Assembly: GCA_037043015.1 (NCBI GenBank)
Contig: CM073325.1
Coordinates: forward strand, 17,401,001-17,465,000
Direction: 5' to 3'
Source: Bryum argenteum
Lineage: Eukaryota > Streptophyta > Bryopsida > Bryales > Bryaceae
Length of the DNA stretch: 64,000 nt
A program made the translations under genes and the position numbers. Of this stretch, positions 1-11,799 are shown one piece after another (positions within the stretch are counted from its first letter, which is position 1; every line of letters begins with the position of its first letter). The notes beneath the pieces are model-generated. The model ran no database searches. It was not told where the DNA came from and saw nothing but the letters and a program-made list of their open reading frames with translations.

Positions 1-131
1 AGATATCGCCAGGTTGCCCATTCCTATGCTTCCGTAAGTCAGGAAGCTCCCTATTTTTTACCGTGTCCATTAATTTTGCCAATCTGTTGCGTAGAGCTGT
101 AGGAGTCCAAATTGGGTAGCTACTGCTATCA
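1..131 (-). CDS. Possible partial exon running off the left edge
   Basis: The minus strand stays open from about base 131 to base 1. It reads through a plausible coding stretch that includes NRELPDLRKHRNGQPGD, and a TTGATAG splice-acceptor-like sequence lies just upstream. I do not recognise the family. With only about 43 codons visible and no second exon identified, this is a weak call; chance openness is the main alternative. Confidence 0.22.
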
Positions 132-133
132 AA

Positions 134-3100
134 AATTAGTGCCTCTTAACACAACTCAATCAAATTAGATTCTTATATCTACAAAGAGATGAATTACTAC
201 AAACAAACATAGACGTTAATAAATTTGAGTATGATAACAATATACAACAATACCCATTGCAAAAAGTACTATACAAACTAACTCCAACCTTAAACTGTTG
301 TGAACCTATTTCCACAAACCAACCGCGGCTCCTCCTTACAATGTAGGCATGATATAGACTTCTATCTTGAAACAAGAATACAGTTGGCAGCTTCTACTGG
401 ATTGAAAAAAAATCTCATTGCCATCAAAAATCGAAGAGGACAAGTTGCCCCAGTAACACAAGAGACAGTCAACCAATTGTAATCAACTTGTATCTGCAGT
501 CATGGAAACACAAGTGAGACAGTATACCTCTGAGGTGGCATCCATGAGACGCAAACGGGCATCAGTTTCTTGTGATAAAATGGTTCACAGATAATCGTTT
601 GAAGAATGTGGTGCAGAGGTGCTTGGACTGCATCAGGTTTGCAGTATACATAGTAAACAGATTTCAGTTCGATTTGTCTGCTTTTGTCCAACTTGAAGTG
701 TTGTGAGTGGCTGAGTGCTGAAGTTGAGTACAGGACACTTTACAATCATCTATGAAAAGTGCATGAAATGTTTGAGCATTCATTTCTTGGACAATGTTCA
801 ACTCTTTGTGTTATCTCGTACACATCTTTTTGTTTTCCATCCACCAAGAATTTATTGTAAGAAGCTCTTTTAGACTAATACCAAAGAGAAATTATTTGCA
901 TCAAAACCGAATGTTCAATGTGAAATTGAAAATTTATGATGTATTTGTAGGGCATGATTTTTGGGCTCCCTTTCTGTTGCTGAAGCCATTGCAAGCATGA
1001 AAACTAGGAGCATATGCTTTTGATTGGCAATTTGACTTCCACTTTGCATATTCTCCATGGCCTTGTTCTGATTCTTGACCACTGCTGGCAGCACATTTGA
1101 ATCATTCCTAGGAGACCGTGTATTCTGAGAAGCGCGATCACGGAGTTGCTGCCCTCATCACGCCCTCAGCAACTCAATGAGAATCTGTGGACTTTCAAGA
1201 GCGATTATTGACATCTGCTTCAAATATGTATTAAGGATCAAGTGGTGGCTGTTTCGTTTCAGCTTTTAGGTTTGCGTATACGACTATTTTTGGTTGGTAC
1301 ACAGCCTTTCTTGACCATCGCACAGGTACGTTGGACAACTGATAATTGTTTCAATGGACAGTGCATTTGCATTATAGTGCAATTGAAGAATGGGGATGGC
1401 AATGAATCAGGGCACCTGATGACTCACATCTTCTGCAACGCAATGTGCTTGCCAGCGATCGCCGATGCTATCAACTCTTCCAACAGCAAAGGTACTCCAC
1501 ACCTGAAATGATCAAATCCCTTCGGTCCTCTCCTAAACAACGCACAGCAACATTGCTAATGGACCACAAATGACAATAGATAACCACATTCTTCAATCAG
1601 AGATGAACGATGGCACATATATAATTAGCTCAAATAGATTACTTGGTCAAATCATTCCTTTGAATCTCTAATCTTAAGGTGGGTAGCATATAGGTGAGTT
1701 TGACAGTTAGCTCGTATAGATTTTTTACTATCTGTACTTTGATTCATGTGGAGCATGTGTTCGCAGTGATAGTACATAGCAGCTCATATGGATGACGTGG
1801 TTTCTGTTGATCGATTGATTCATTCGAGTTTCTCAAGGTAGCCCGGAGCATATACATGAGTTCGGAGGACGATGAATAACCACATTCTTTTTAATGCAAA
1901 GATGAGTTAGTTCGTAAGTATGGAATAAATAGTTCATGTTCTTTGATTAATGTGGTCCAGGAGCAGCATGGTTTGCAGTGGTAGGGTGCGCGTTTCTGGT
2001 GAGGTTGGGGGATTCGTAGTGCTCCTGAATCCGGCCACAGCGCCGGCACTGGACAACAGCGAATTTACCAGAGGCTCATGCGGCCATTGTTGACTGGGCT
2101 CCTACTCAATGGAACACATGACCTTCGTAGGTTTTTCTGTTGGGTTGGCTTCAGGCTTCATTTCATTGAATGTACACCTATTTCAGACATGTGCTTGTAC
2201 CCTTTGCTTACAAAATCGTTGAGCTAATTGCTTCCTTCTCCGCTCAATTTGCATACCATGTCACCCTATCAATGCTCTACGAGATTTTTGTGAAGGCTAT
2301 TCAAATAGGTACATAATAATGTGTATCACTAATTGCGAGTTTGGATTTAATTGTTTGTAAATTGCATTAATGTGTAGAGATTCTGGTATTTTTGGTGTAA
2401 GGGATCTCATTAGATTTGATCAAAATCCTTAATACTAGTAATTATCCCAACTAATAAAACAAGTTGTCACTAGTGCAAACATGGCACAAGAAAGCAAGTT
2501 TACAGGTTTTGTACGCCCTAGACATGGTTGGTATACTTACTAAGCATTGTGTATTGGTAGTGGTGAGTATACATGGTGTAAATTATAGTGAGTAAAACAC
2601 CTCAGGGCTCATTCAATGCAACCATTTACACTGAACCCAATACCTCCTTACTCCCACTTGAGACTCCTACTTGGCTCACTAATGACAAACTCGCTCACAC
2701 ATGATCTCCACTCAACCCAATTACAACACCTGATTATTAGCTGATCTCAAGCAATAAAAACGGGGTTTAGGGTTTTGAGACTCTATAACATTAAAGACAA
2801 TTAAGTTGTATTGCACCATAATGCGGTCATACGGACTGGTGTATTGAAGAAAATTCTCTTTAATTACTCTATGAGTACATCAACGATATAATCTGGTGTG
2901 GTCACCCCTGTTTTATGCTAGTGTGTCTTCATGGTCACTTTTTATTTTGTAATCCACCATCTTCATTTCACACTCTTTATTATTTTGCTAAGTTGTAATA
3001 CACAATCTTTCTTTCTCACTCAGTATTTGCTTCCAAATCCACCATCTTTCTTTCTCACTCACTATTCTCTTTGGAATTCAACATCTTTCTTTCTATCCAA

Positions 3101-4400
3101 TAATTAATTCCTCTTCTTGAAAAACAACACGGTTAATAGGAAATCAAGGGTCACATTCTCATTGTGCCTAAGCTTGATATCTCTCAAAAGAACATACTGT
3201 ATATTGTGAACCGGCCTAAATTTTATAAATCTTAATTTCTCGAATTCTTGGTCGATAAAATGTTCCTCAATTTCGGAGGTTAGGGCTATTATGGAAAATG
3301 GTGGGTAGTAGATATAAAGGATTGCAAGCGGATAAAGTATCAAAAAGCAAGCTATCTCAAGGTAAGTAAATGAAAAGGGATATTAACTTGAGATTTCTCA
3401 GTCCGCATTATTACATTTTATAATGGCACATGTCATAATAGCAAGAAATTCTGGAATCATTAAATAAATATCTATCCTTTAAGGTAGGTAGTCTCTTTTG
3501 AACGTGACATTAAGATCTAAGTGGGCACTGCCAATCGGATAGGGGCCCTCGAGGTTTCCAACCGTGTCGTTGGAAGTGGGTTTATTTTTTGTAGAGTTTT
3601 AAAAAACGATTGGATGACGACATGGTTCGACGGATCCCCAGATAATTGATTATGAATTATCTATAGATGGCTCCAAAAATACTCGTCGAAAATATTTGTA
3701 TGAGTGCACTGGCTGAAATAATTAATTTTGAATGATTTACGACTGCAGAAATCTGGGAACTTGTTGTATGAGCGTGGCAACGCTGTGGGAACGTTCTAGT
3801 TCGAGTAAATAGCAAATGGAATGGGCATGATCATGATTCATATCTACGTCTGAACTCACTTTACATAGCCTCCAAAAACTTTTACCTGAAAATATTGTCT
3901 CAGTGAGGGAAGATGGGCTTGAAGATTGACTTTGAAATCCAACTTCTTGCGGCAACTCAGTCTGTTTAGACCGCCCCTAGAAAGTCATACTGCAAATACT
4001 TCTCAGTAATGACAAATAACTCCTAAATACTGTTCTCGATGATTGGGATGTATTTTTCAACAGCGCTAACCTTTACGACTACTAACAAAATGGATAAGTG
4101 TGCATTACGTCAGGCACAAAACAGCCCGGGACGTCACAACGACGAAGACTACATAGAAATCAATGGTGAAAAGCTGGGGTCCACGAACACCCACTGGCCT
4201 ACATATGCCGTTTTTCAATTATATTCATGGTGACTATTTAATTACTACATGAGCGTGATTTCCCTCGAAGGCGTTCATCTGACGGTGCAGGTGCGTCGTA
4301 GTTGCTTGCCGGAATGTCCCACCTCGAGAAACTTAATCAACGATAAGGTAAGAAAACGTATACCGTAGACTTCTGTAATTTCAAAGGTCAAACTCTGAGT
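134..4400. other. Gene-poor stretch
   Basis: No reading frame longer than about 90 codons looks coding, and I see no recognisable domain, tRNA or terminal-repeat element. Composition is moderately AT-rich, with pyrimidine-rich runs near 2,940-3,090. The last 1 kb probably includes the upstream region of the peroxidase gene. Confidence 0.5.
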
Positions 4401-4472
4401 TACTCGGCGACGACGATGGACTTAGTGTCCACGACGCTGGTCTGCAAGTCTAACACAGGGTTCTGCTAGATG

Positions 4473-4480
4473 TATATAAG
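4473..4480 (+). promoter_or_regulatory. TATA box upstream of peroxidase gene
   Basis: The sequence TATATAAG lies 250 bases before the chosen start codon of the peroxidase gene, on the same strand, with no other gene between. It fits a plant core promoter. The transcription start would fall near 4,505, giving a 5' leader of roughly 220 bases. Confidence 0.55.
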
Positions 4481-4722
4481 TGAGAACTCGACCATTCTCT
4501 TCATCACTCAACCAAGCAGCTGTCGATCACTCGGCGTCCATGTACCCTCATGCACGGCGCTCTCACTTCTCAACTCGACTTAAAGGATCCATCTCTTACA
4601 GCGGGGATCGTGTCGAAGCTCATATCAAACCCTCTGATCAGGTGGGTTCCAGAAACTGAAGTGAAGGATTCGTGGATTGGTCTCACCCGGACAAGTCACC
4701 GTACGAGATCAGAAGGACAACC

Positions 4723-5731
4723 ATGGCGGTCTCGAGATTTACATTCGGGACGCGGTTGGCCAATTTGTTTGTGGCAGCAACGATTATCAGCTTGATCTGC
4801 ACTCCCGTGGCGGCCTCTCGGAGTCTCTCAAGTACTCGCAACAGCGGTTGTCAGGAAGGCTTCTACCAACACTCTTGCCCCAACGTCGAAACCATCATCT
4901 ACGACTCCGTGCTCAAGTCCTATCAGAAAGACAGCACCGTTGCCCCCGGTGTCCTCCGCCTTGCTTACCATGACTGTTTTGTTCGCGGTTGCGACGCCTC
5001 CTTGCTTCTCGATGGATCCAGCACTGAGAAAACAGCCGTCATCAATGGCGGTCTTCGGGCCAGCGCATTCAACGCCATTGACGCTGCCAAGGAAGCTGTC
5101 GAAAAGGCCTGCCCCGGTGTCGTTTCATGTTCCGATGTCTTGCAGTTCGCTGTTCGCGACACTGTTAAGCTGACAGGAGGACAAGGCTGGACCGTACCCG
5201 CTGGTCGGCGTGACGGAACAGTGTCGAGAGCTTCAGAGGTGGCCGCAAATCTTCTGACGCCCAACAACACTGTGCCCGCGCTGCTCAAGGCGTTTCAGAG
5301 CAAGGGCCTGAACGCTGCTCAGATGGTAGCACTCGCGGGGAGCTCACACCATCGGACAGGCGCCTTGCATCACATTCGATGACCGCATCAACGCCGGAAC
5401 GGTGGATCCCACACTCCCAGCCAGCTTCGCATCGGAGTTGAAGAAGAAGTGCCCCTTTTCGGGCATCACGAACGTAAGGGTGAGCCTGGACAAGGTCTCG
5501 CCCGGCAAGTTCGACATCCAGTTCTTCAAGAACATCGTGAATAAGCTGGGCCTACTGACATCGGATCAGAGCATGTGGGCAGACTCACGCACCAAGGGCC
5601 ATGTGAGCGCCAACACCGACAGGGCAACTTTCAATGCCAACTTCGCGAAGGCCATGGTGGCCATGAGCCAGATCGACGTGCTCACGGGGAACTCTGGTGA
5701 GATACGACGACAGTGTCGACTTGTAAACTAA
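4723..5731 (+). pseudogene. Class III secretory peroxidase, single-base frameshift
   Basis: This is an intronless gene for a secreted plant (class III) haem peroxidase, which uses hydrogen peroxide to oxidise phenolics in the cell wall. The start at 4,723 sits in a perfect ACCATGG context and opens a hydrophobic signal peptide; an in-frame ATG 51 bases upstream would add a polar leader and is less likely. Visible family marks are GFYQHSCPNVE, the distal-histidine block RLAYHDCFVRGCDASLLLDG, ACPGVVSCSDVL, and the final cysteines in KKKCPF and RRQC. At the proximal haem-histidine motif (expected AGAHTIG) a run of four Gs at about 5,336-5,339 has one G too many. The frame shifts and stops about 15 codons later. 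The remaining half (from 5,402) is open and conserved to the stop. Without the extra G the protein would be about 335 aa, normal for the family. The gene is either a very young pseudogene or carries a homopolymer sequencing error. Confidence 0.9.
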
Positions 5732-7557
5732 CTCCTGAAGGCCAGTAGTCACTTTTGATGAGACCCTTTCGTACTTTAAACTCTTTCGTATGCGCCTGAA
5801 ATTGCACAGCATATGACACATTCTTTGTAGACTAGAGATATACCAATTCCTCAAATTCAAGATTGTTTTAAGATTCGAGCTCTCGATGCATGAAGGCCGT
5901 CTTCGATAGCCTCAGCATGAGATTGTCGGTGATGTCTGAGCAAGATGACATCACAACGCGCATGTAACAGTGCCCTAATTGATTAATTTGATTGGCAGTT
6001 GGCCACTTCCACTATGTTTCCGCCTCCGTGATCGCTTTTTTATAGCGTCCCCTTTCATGCTACCGTGCGAGAATTGCAAAAAAATGTGCACATAAAGGAA
6101 CAGTTAATCAGACTGAGTGATTCTCTACATCTGATCGATATAACCAAGTTGCATTCTGATCTCATTCAGCCGATCAATTTTTCATTTGAGTTGTAGTTGT
6201 TAGCCTCCAGAATCGACCGACGACCTGTGCTGTTGCTGAAAATGTGCCCGAGCACATAATGTAGAGAAATATTTACCTTCAAAAGATTTACCAATAGTAA
6301 ACTGGTTAACACAAGTGGAGAACTAGGTTTAAACAACATGTTGAAACAACATTTTTCCAAAAATGTTGTTTCAACCCCACTCAAAATTGGATGTTGTTTC
6401 AACCACTAGTGCCAAACAACACTTGAGGAGTTGAAACAACATTTTCCTCGTTATGTTGTTTCAACCATGGCATGTTGTTTCAACCTAGGCATGGGCAATG
6501 AATGAAAAAATGTTAAATGGATTAATGAAAAAAATGATTTTTGATGAATGATGGATGCATGATAAATATGCATTTAGATGGATGAAACTTGTATTTACAA
6601 TGAATGAAATTTGAAATGATGAATGAATAAGAGTTTTTTATTTGAATGAATTAGAATTAATTACACAAATATTAAATTTTTTGAGAGTACAATATGTGAT
6701 AAACTACATATTGTAGAGGATGTACACAAATTTGAGGCTATCCTATACGAAGCCCTATTCTACATAATCATATTCTCTGCCTTCTATTCCATAGTAGTAG
6801 GAGCTTCCGCTCTTGCCACTCCTACCAACAATGATTCTCCTTCTTCTAGCGTGGTTTCTGATGAAAATGGAACGTCGGTTTCTTCTCGAGACGAAAGCAC
6901 CTCAACCTGCCAGAAAGACGTGCAATATGTTAAGCCTTGGATAAAATTACATGTTACCTCTAAAGACAACTCATGATACGCTCGAAACACCAAAAGGCAT
7001 CAACTTCATCCGAAAACATCAATGCCAGTGGCAGAAATCGCTCATGGGTGGAATAAACCACGTTACATAATACAGAGATGTCGTGACCGGTTGCACAACT
7101 CATCTAAGTATCAATAAGGTCTTTAGTTTCAGCAAACTGTTCCATGTTCAATGTCTGAAAGTTGCTAAGAACGTTACTTTGATCAATGCCTCAAGGTCGA
7201 AATAAGCTAGACAGTGCTAACATTGTCATGCACTGTAGTTGAGAACATGGAACCTTTGAATCAATAACGCTACTTTTCAAAGGTTGGTACAAAGTAGGCT
7301 AGAATCTAGAGTGAGCGGTTTAAGGAGACGCGCAAGGTTTAAGCAATTCCTGCGACAAAAGTGGAGAATTCTCACCTTGGCAGTAGCCAATAGCAGGATC
7401 CAACCAACAATACACAGCAAGAATGTCCCAAAGCTTCGTCATATACTTCTGGGAAGCATAATATTGCAGCATCCTATCAGTGCGGACCACATCTAAGCCA
7501 ATTTGATGAAGGTTTAATCTCCATTGTACCGCCTTCTGTCAGGGACACGGAAACAGA
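5732..7557. other. Gene-less stretch with low-complexity tract
   Basis: Apart from the MITE-like repeat at 6,323-6,488, I see no gene here. Bases about 6,490-6,660 are a degenerate tract rich in ATGA/AATG words. The rest shows no coding features or terminal repeats that I can defend. Confidence 0.5.
6323..6488. repeat. Short MITE-like element built of GTTGAAACAAC palindromes
   Basis: The 166-bp unit begins CTAGGTTTAAACAACATG and ends with the near-perfect inverse (one mismatch), giving 18-bp terminal inverted repeats. Inside, the word GTTGAAACAACAT and its complement recur. One pair forms a 36-bp palindrome at 6,340-6,375 with 17-base arms and a 2-base loop. It has no coding capacity. Size and structure suit a small non-autonomous DNA transposon or foldback repeat, but the superfamily is unclear and I found no target duplication. 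Confidence 0.55.
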
Positions 7558-8018
7558 TGATAAGAATATGTGGAAATTAACAAGAACTGACAGGTGCTTG
7601 AATTAACAAGAAGAGTACATGAACAACAACAAGAGAGATGAGCTAGAGCTCCAAGAGATGCGTTGTCGAGACCGAGGGTTGCCTCACCGACTCCTCCTAT
7701 ATATACTAGCTAAGAAGAAGGTTCTCCGAACCTTCCTCAACCTAGGACCTTCTAGGACCTTCCAAGAACTTCCAAGACCTTCCGTAAGCTTCCAGGGCCT
7801 TCCGGAAACTTCAAGGACCTTCCAAAACTTCCAGAGACTTCCGGGAACTTCCAGAAGTCTCCTAAAGCTTCTAACCTTCTAGAACCTTCCTAAGTTGTCT
7901 ACCTAGTACGTGGCCGTGATACAGGGAATCTTCAAGGAATCTTCGAGGAATCTTTTAGGGAATCTTCAGAGAATATTTTAGAAGAACCTTCTAGAAAACT
8001 TCTTGTATATCCGCGACA
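7558..8018 (-). repeat. 3' LTR of the chromovirus
   Basis: A 461-bp long terminal repeat bounded by TG and CA. It pairs with the copy at 36,314-36,778; by eye the two are roughly 93-94% alike, which suggests an age of at least a few million years under ordinary plant rates. The middle is packed with TTC/GAA words (see regulatory entry). Confidence 0.88.
7740..7890. promoter_or_regulatory. Heat-shock-element-like array in LTR
   Basis: About 150 bases of repeated TTC and GAA triplets, including a perfect three-unit heat-shock element TTCCGGAAACTTC at 7,800-7,812 (TTCnnGAAnnTTC). Further CTTCNAGGA-type near matches surround it. The spacing fits the binding rule of heat-shock factor. Whether it works as a heat-inducible promoter is inference. 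Confidence 0.5.
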
Positions 8019-10199
8019 TCACCTCCCCTTCTAGCTTCGGCGGTCTCCTCGGAAGCAACGTTGTTGTTAGTCAATACCAACGCAGGAAAATGAAAATCTG
8101 CCGCATGACATCCGCAATAAACTCCAATTGTTGTTCACGGCGCAAGTGGTTCATTCATCGGTCCTCGAAGCCAACGATAGTGGCGACGCCTTCCACTTCC
8201 GGCCAAGCGTGAACTTACGTATGCTTCGTTATGGAATTGTCCCGCAAACACACCTTCCTGCACCATTGAAAAGCGGCTCGACCAAATACAATCACCAAAT
8301 GATCGATTCTTCTGAATCCTCCGTCGGCGTCGTGGCGTGGCGATTCTTCATCTCTGGTCGCCTTCGAGAGTTGGTTGGTTGAGATGGCATAACCTGTATC
8401 TTATCTATCTCTTGACTATCCATGACTAAAAACCAAACTATGACTATAGAAATTCTATCTAAACAAAATATGTAAATCAAATGTGAATCGAGGTTGTGTT
8501 CACTCTCCCCTTTTATTCTCCCGAGTGGGCGACGTCGGAGAAAGTTATCGTCGGAAAGGCTTAGGTTTATGAGGATATCGTTGATGAAATTCTTGTCCTT
8601 TTCCGCGGCGCATTTACAAGATTTTCGGCGTGTTCCCACGTTCTTTTTCATTGATGTCGTATCCGCTCCAATGCACAAAATACTCCAAGTTTCTTCTTCT
8701 GGCCGTGAATCCAAAGACTTTATCCACCTCATATTCCTCGTGGTTCTCACTTTCGATCTTAGGTGGCGGCGCCCTCGCACTCTTCCCGAAAAGTCGACTC
8801 GATAAGGTTCCAATAAAGACACGCAAGTGGAAGACTGGATGTCATTCATAGTAGCTTGTGAACTCCAACCGATCGCCACCTGGATTGATTTGTTTCTGGA
8901 TGGCAAAATGGTCCCAATCTTCGATAGTCCAACTTATCACACGGCCGCTTGGCTTGATATTCCGTCGAAGCGACCATACTTTATCTCCGATCTTGAAAGT
9001 AGGTCGCCGTTCAAAAATTTATCTGCGGGACGCCTTGTACAACTCTTGGCGGTTTGCGATTGAAGTCTCGGCGTTCTTGAAGTTCCGATAGCTTCGCAAA
9101 ATCTTCTCGCTCTTGGGTTGTTATTGGCGCCATGAATTCCATAAATCGAGCTTCGGGTGGTATCCGTAGTTGGCGAAAGAATGATGTTTGTTGGGTCCGA
9201 CGCATGAATAGTGTTGTTGTAGGCGAACTCGGCAAGCGATGAATCTACGATCCAATCGTCTTGGCGATAGTTGATGGTGCAACGTAGATCTTCGCTTCCA
9301 ATACTGATTCACCCGTTCCGTCTGTCCGTCGGTTTGAGGATGAAATGCCAAGAAAGCGATATCCACCTTCAATATCTCAAATAGAGATTTCCGGAACTTG
9401 AGAGACGAACCTGGGTTCCGCGATCCGACACAATATCATCTCCAAGCGGTAGTGATAACGATATACATTATCGAAAAGAGTCTTTGTCAGATCTTCGCCG
9501 ACGATGTCTTCTTGCGAGGAACAAAATGCGCCATCTTCGCCACCGATCTACCAACAACAAAGATGTTGTCAAACGAGTTTGCGGCGGCAGTCCGTAATGA
9601 AATCCATGGAAACCGAAGACCGTACGGTCGATGCGGGATAAGCAATGGCCGCAAAAGTCCATAGGCGATCTGAGGGTTCTTCGACCTTGAACAAATATCA
9701 CAAGAGAGAACAAACTCCTTCACATCCTTCCACATTTGGGGCCACCGTAAGTCTCGCGAAATAAGCTCCAATGTCTTGTTGTATCCAAAATGTCCCGCAA
9801 TGGAAAGTCATGGCGTGATTGGAGGACTCGAAGTCGTGTTCGTCCCTTAGGAATATACAATCGCTCTTTCAAAGACAAAAGATCTCCTCCACTCAACTTG
9901 TCATTATCAAGACGCTTGATCTCGAGAGCTCTGCGAGAATCTTCAATTGTCGCGATGACGTGTCCTGGTTAAGGAAGTCCGTGTCAATTGGCATGACAAT
10001 GAGCGCAAATTCTAAAATGCTCCGGTTTCAAATGCGGTGATGGAGGCCCGCCGATCCGTGGCGGCGATGTGCGACCGCGACGCAAGTGGAAGAAGTGAAG
10101 ATGTTGCTTCGTTTGTTTCCCATCCAGGTGGCGCTATTCTCGTGTGGACGGGCGTTGTCGCGAGATGGAAACATTCTCCGTGGAAGAAGGCGCCACCAT

Positions 10200-11530
10200 G
10201 GATCACAAAGACGGGCTCTCACTTCAACTTCCCCGCGTCTCTCTCTGTCTTGAGCTTGTCAACGTCTTCATGATCTTACCGCTCTATGACAGTCACCATC
10301 TCTTGTCCAACACATGCAATCTTTCTTCCGGTGATACAAAAATCAACTTTGTTGTTGCACATATGAAGATCTGGTGTTTTTGAGTTTGGTGGCGTGATCG
10401 GCGACGATGTTCAATGTCTGGTTCTTGGTGCCTTTCTGCGGCGATTCCGCCCACCGTAGGGGCATTCTGCAATCGCAACGGATTAGAACAGAATGATATT
10501 CTCCATCCTTGCTATGGTGATTGCGGGCTTCGTCGAGGTAATGCAACCTTAAACCCTTGATGCCATGATCGACCGTCTTTCGATTCGTGCTCGCTTCTCA
10601 AACAAATGTCCCGATGGAATGAGCTTCATCAATTCGTATTGTTGAGATCATACCAAGTCGTCAAAGTGTAACAAAGAGATTCATCTTGAAGTCTTCTTTG
10701 TTCTTTTGAGATTTCTCGTAGCGTGAGCATGCTGCGTCTTCGTGAGTCTGTTGGTGTTGGCGAGACATTGTTCGTGTCATGCAAGCGGGTTTGTCGGAAA
10801 GCTATGAGCGCGTAGCTCTTCAACAATTTGTTGCCTGTTATAAAGGCACATGTCGTATGTTGTTCGTTGCTTGTATGTAATGAATTGAAGTGGAAAGTGA
10901 ATCGTCACGATTTGAAGCTCCTCGATTATTACGCGTGTGAAGTAGGTATGGAAAGCTTACGGCGGGAGTGTGACTTTGCGGGTGAAGCGGGTGAACGTGG
11001 CGCGAGCGCACGGTCTCATGGATCTACCAAAGGTGACGGTGCCCATCTCAATCTTTTGGCTAATCCCGATGACTTCCTCTGCGAGGAGCACGAGAGATCT
11101 TCACGCAGACGGGCAACCGGAGTTTTTCTACGGGGAGGCGCGGACCGGATGCGGAGTTTGGGTGCGGCGATATACTTGAGCACGATTGCGTGCGGGCATT
11201 TTCTAAGCTCCGTGCTCGTCGCCGTGGTGAACCGGGTCACGAGCCATAACGCCGCACGCAGCGATGGTCGATCGATAATCTCAATAGAAGCCGCTTGGAT
11301 CTGCTTCTCTCGGCTCGGCCGCCCTCGGCGCCGCAAATTTCCTCTTCTTCCTCCTCTCGCGCGCATCCGTGCGGTATAAGCAAGTTGCGGCATTCGACGT
11401 CGATGACGATGATGTCGACGCCGAAGTCGCTCAAACCTCCCGAGCTCCGCTCCGACGACGAGCTGGTTCTCGCGAAGAGCCACAGGTGTGAACGCGACCA
11501 TTTTGTGACCATATGGATGAATGAGAAACC
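10200..11530. other. GC-rich stretch without recognisable gene
   Basis: Several overlapping open frames occur on both strands at 10.8-11.5 kb (up to 183 codons on + and 161 on -). They are rich in Arg and Ser and resemble no family I know. In GC-rich DNA such mutually overlapping frames are expected by chance. The left part may still be decayed retroelement. Confidence 0.4.
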
Positions 11531-11532
11531 CT

Positions 11533-11690
11533 GATATAGATGAAATCCTCTCGATCGGATGGATGAGAAATCCTAGTCCGTGTTGATATAGATGAGATCC
11601 TCTCGATCGGATGGATGAGAAATCCTAGTCCGTGTTGATATAGATGAGATCCTCTCGATCGGATGGATGATGAAAGCTTCTGGAGGGGAT
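11533..11690. repeat. 52-bp tandem repeat, three copies
   Basis: A unit beginning GATATAGATGARATCCTCTC recurs at 11,533, 11,585 and 11,637 with almost no differences, and decays after the third copy. Related GATGGATGA words continue to about 11,780. This is a local minisatellite with no coding role visible. Confidence 0.85.
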
Positions 11691-11799
11691 GGAAGTGGAG
11701 AGAGGCTCTCGGACGGATGGATGATGAGGAGGTTGGGATTGGACGGATGTGGATGAATGCATTGGGAGCGGATGGTGAAAGTTTCATCCGATCAACATT

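Larger units (their letters stand above)
7558..10200 (-). mobile_element. Ty3/gypsy chromovirus, 3' portion (integrase, chromodomain, 3' LTR)
   Basis: This is a fossil LTR retrotransposon part on the minus strand. Pieces of integrase are recognisable: the zinc-binding CDICSRSK region near 9,690 and the core-end HPQTDGQTERVNQYW near 9,320. A chromodomain (FVHWSGYD near 8,680) marks the chromovirus branch. A purine-rich tract abuts the LTR at 8,019. The internal region is broken by many changes. The upstream edge is vague, somewhere between 10.0 and 10.8 kb. The matching 5' portion of the same family lies at 33.0-36.8 kb in the same orientation. Confidence 0.85.

Noticed and set aside
11016-11501. 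161-codon Arg-rich frame on minus and 183-codon frame on +
   Set aside because: They overlap each other in GC-rich DNA, have repetitive basic composition and no family resemblance.
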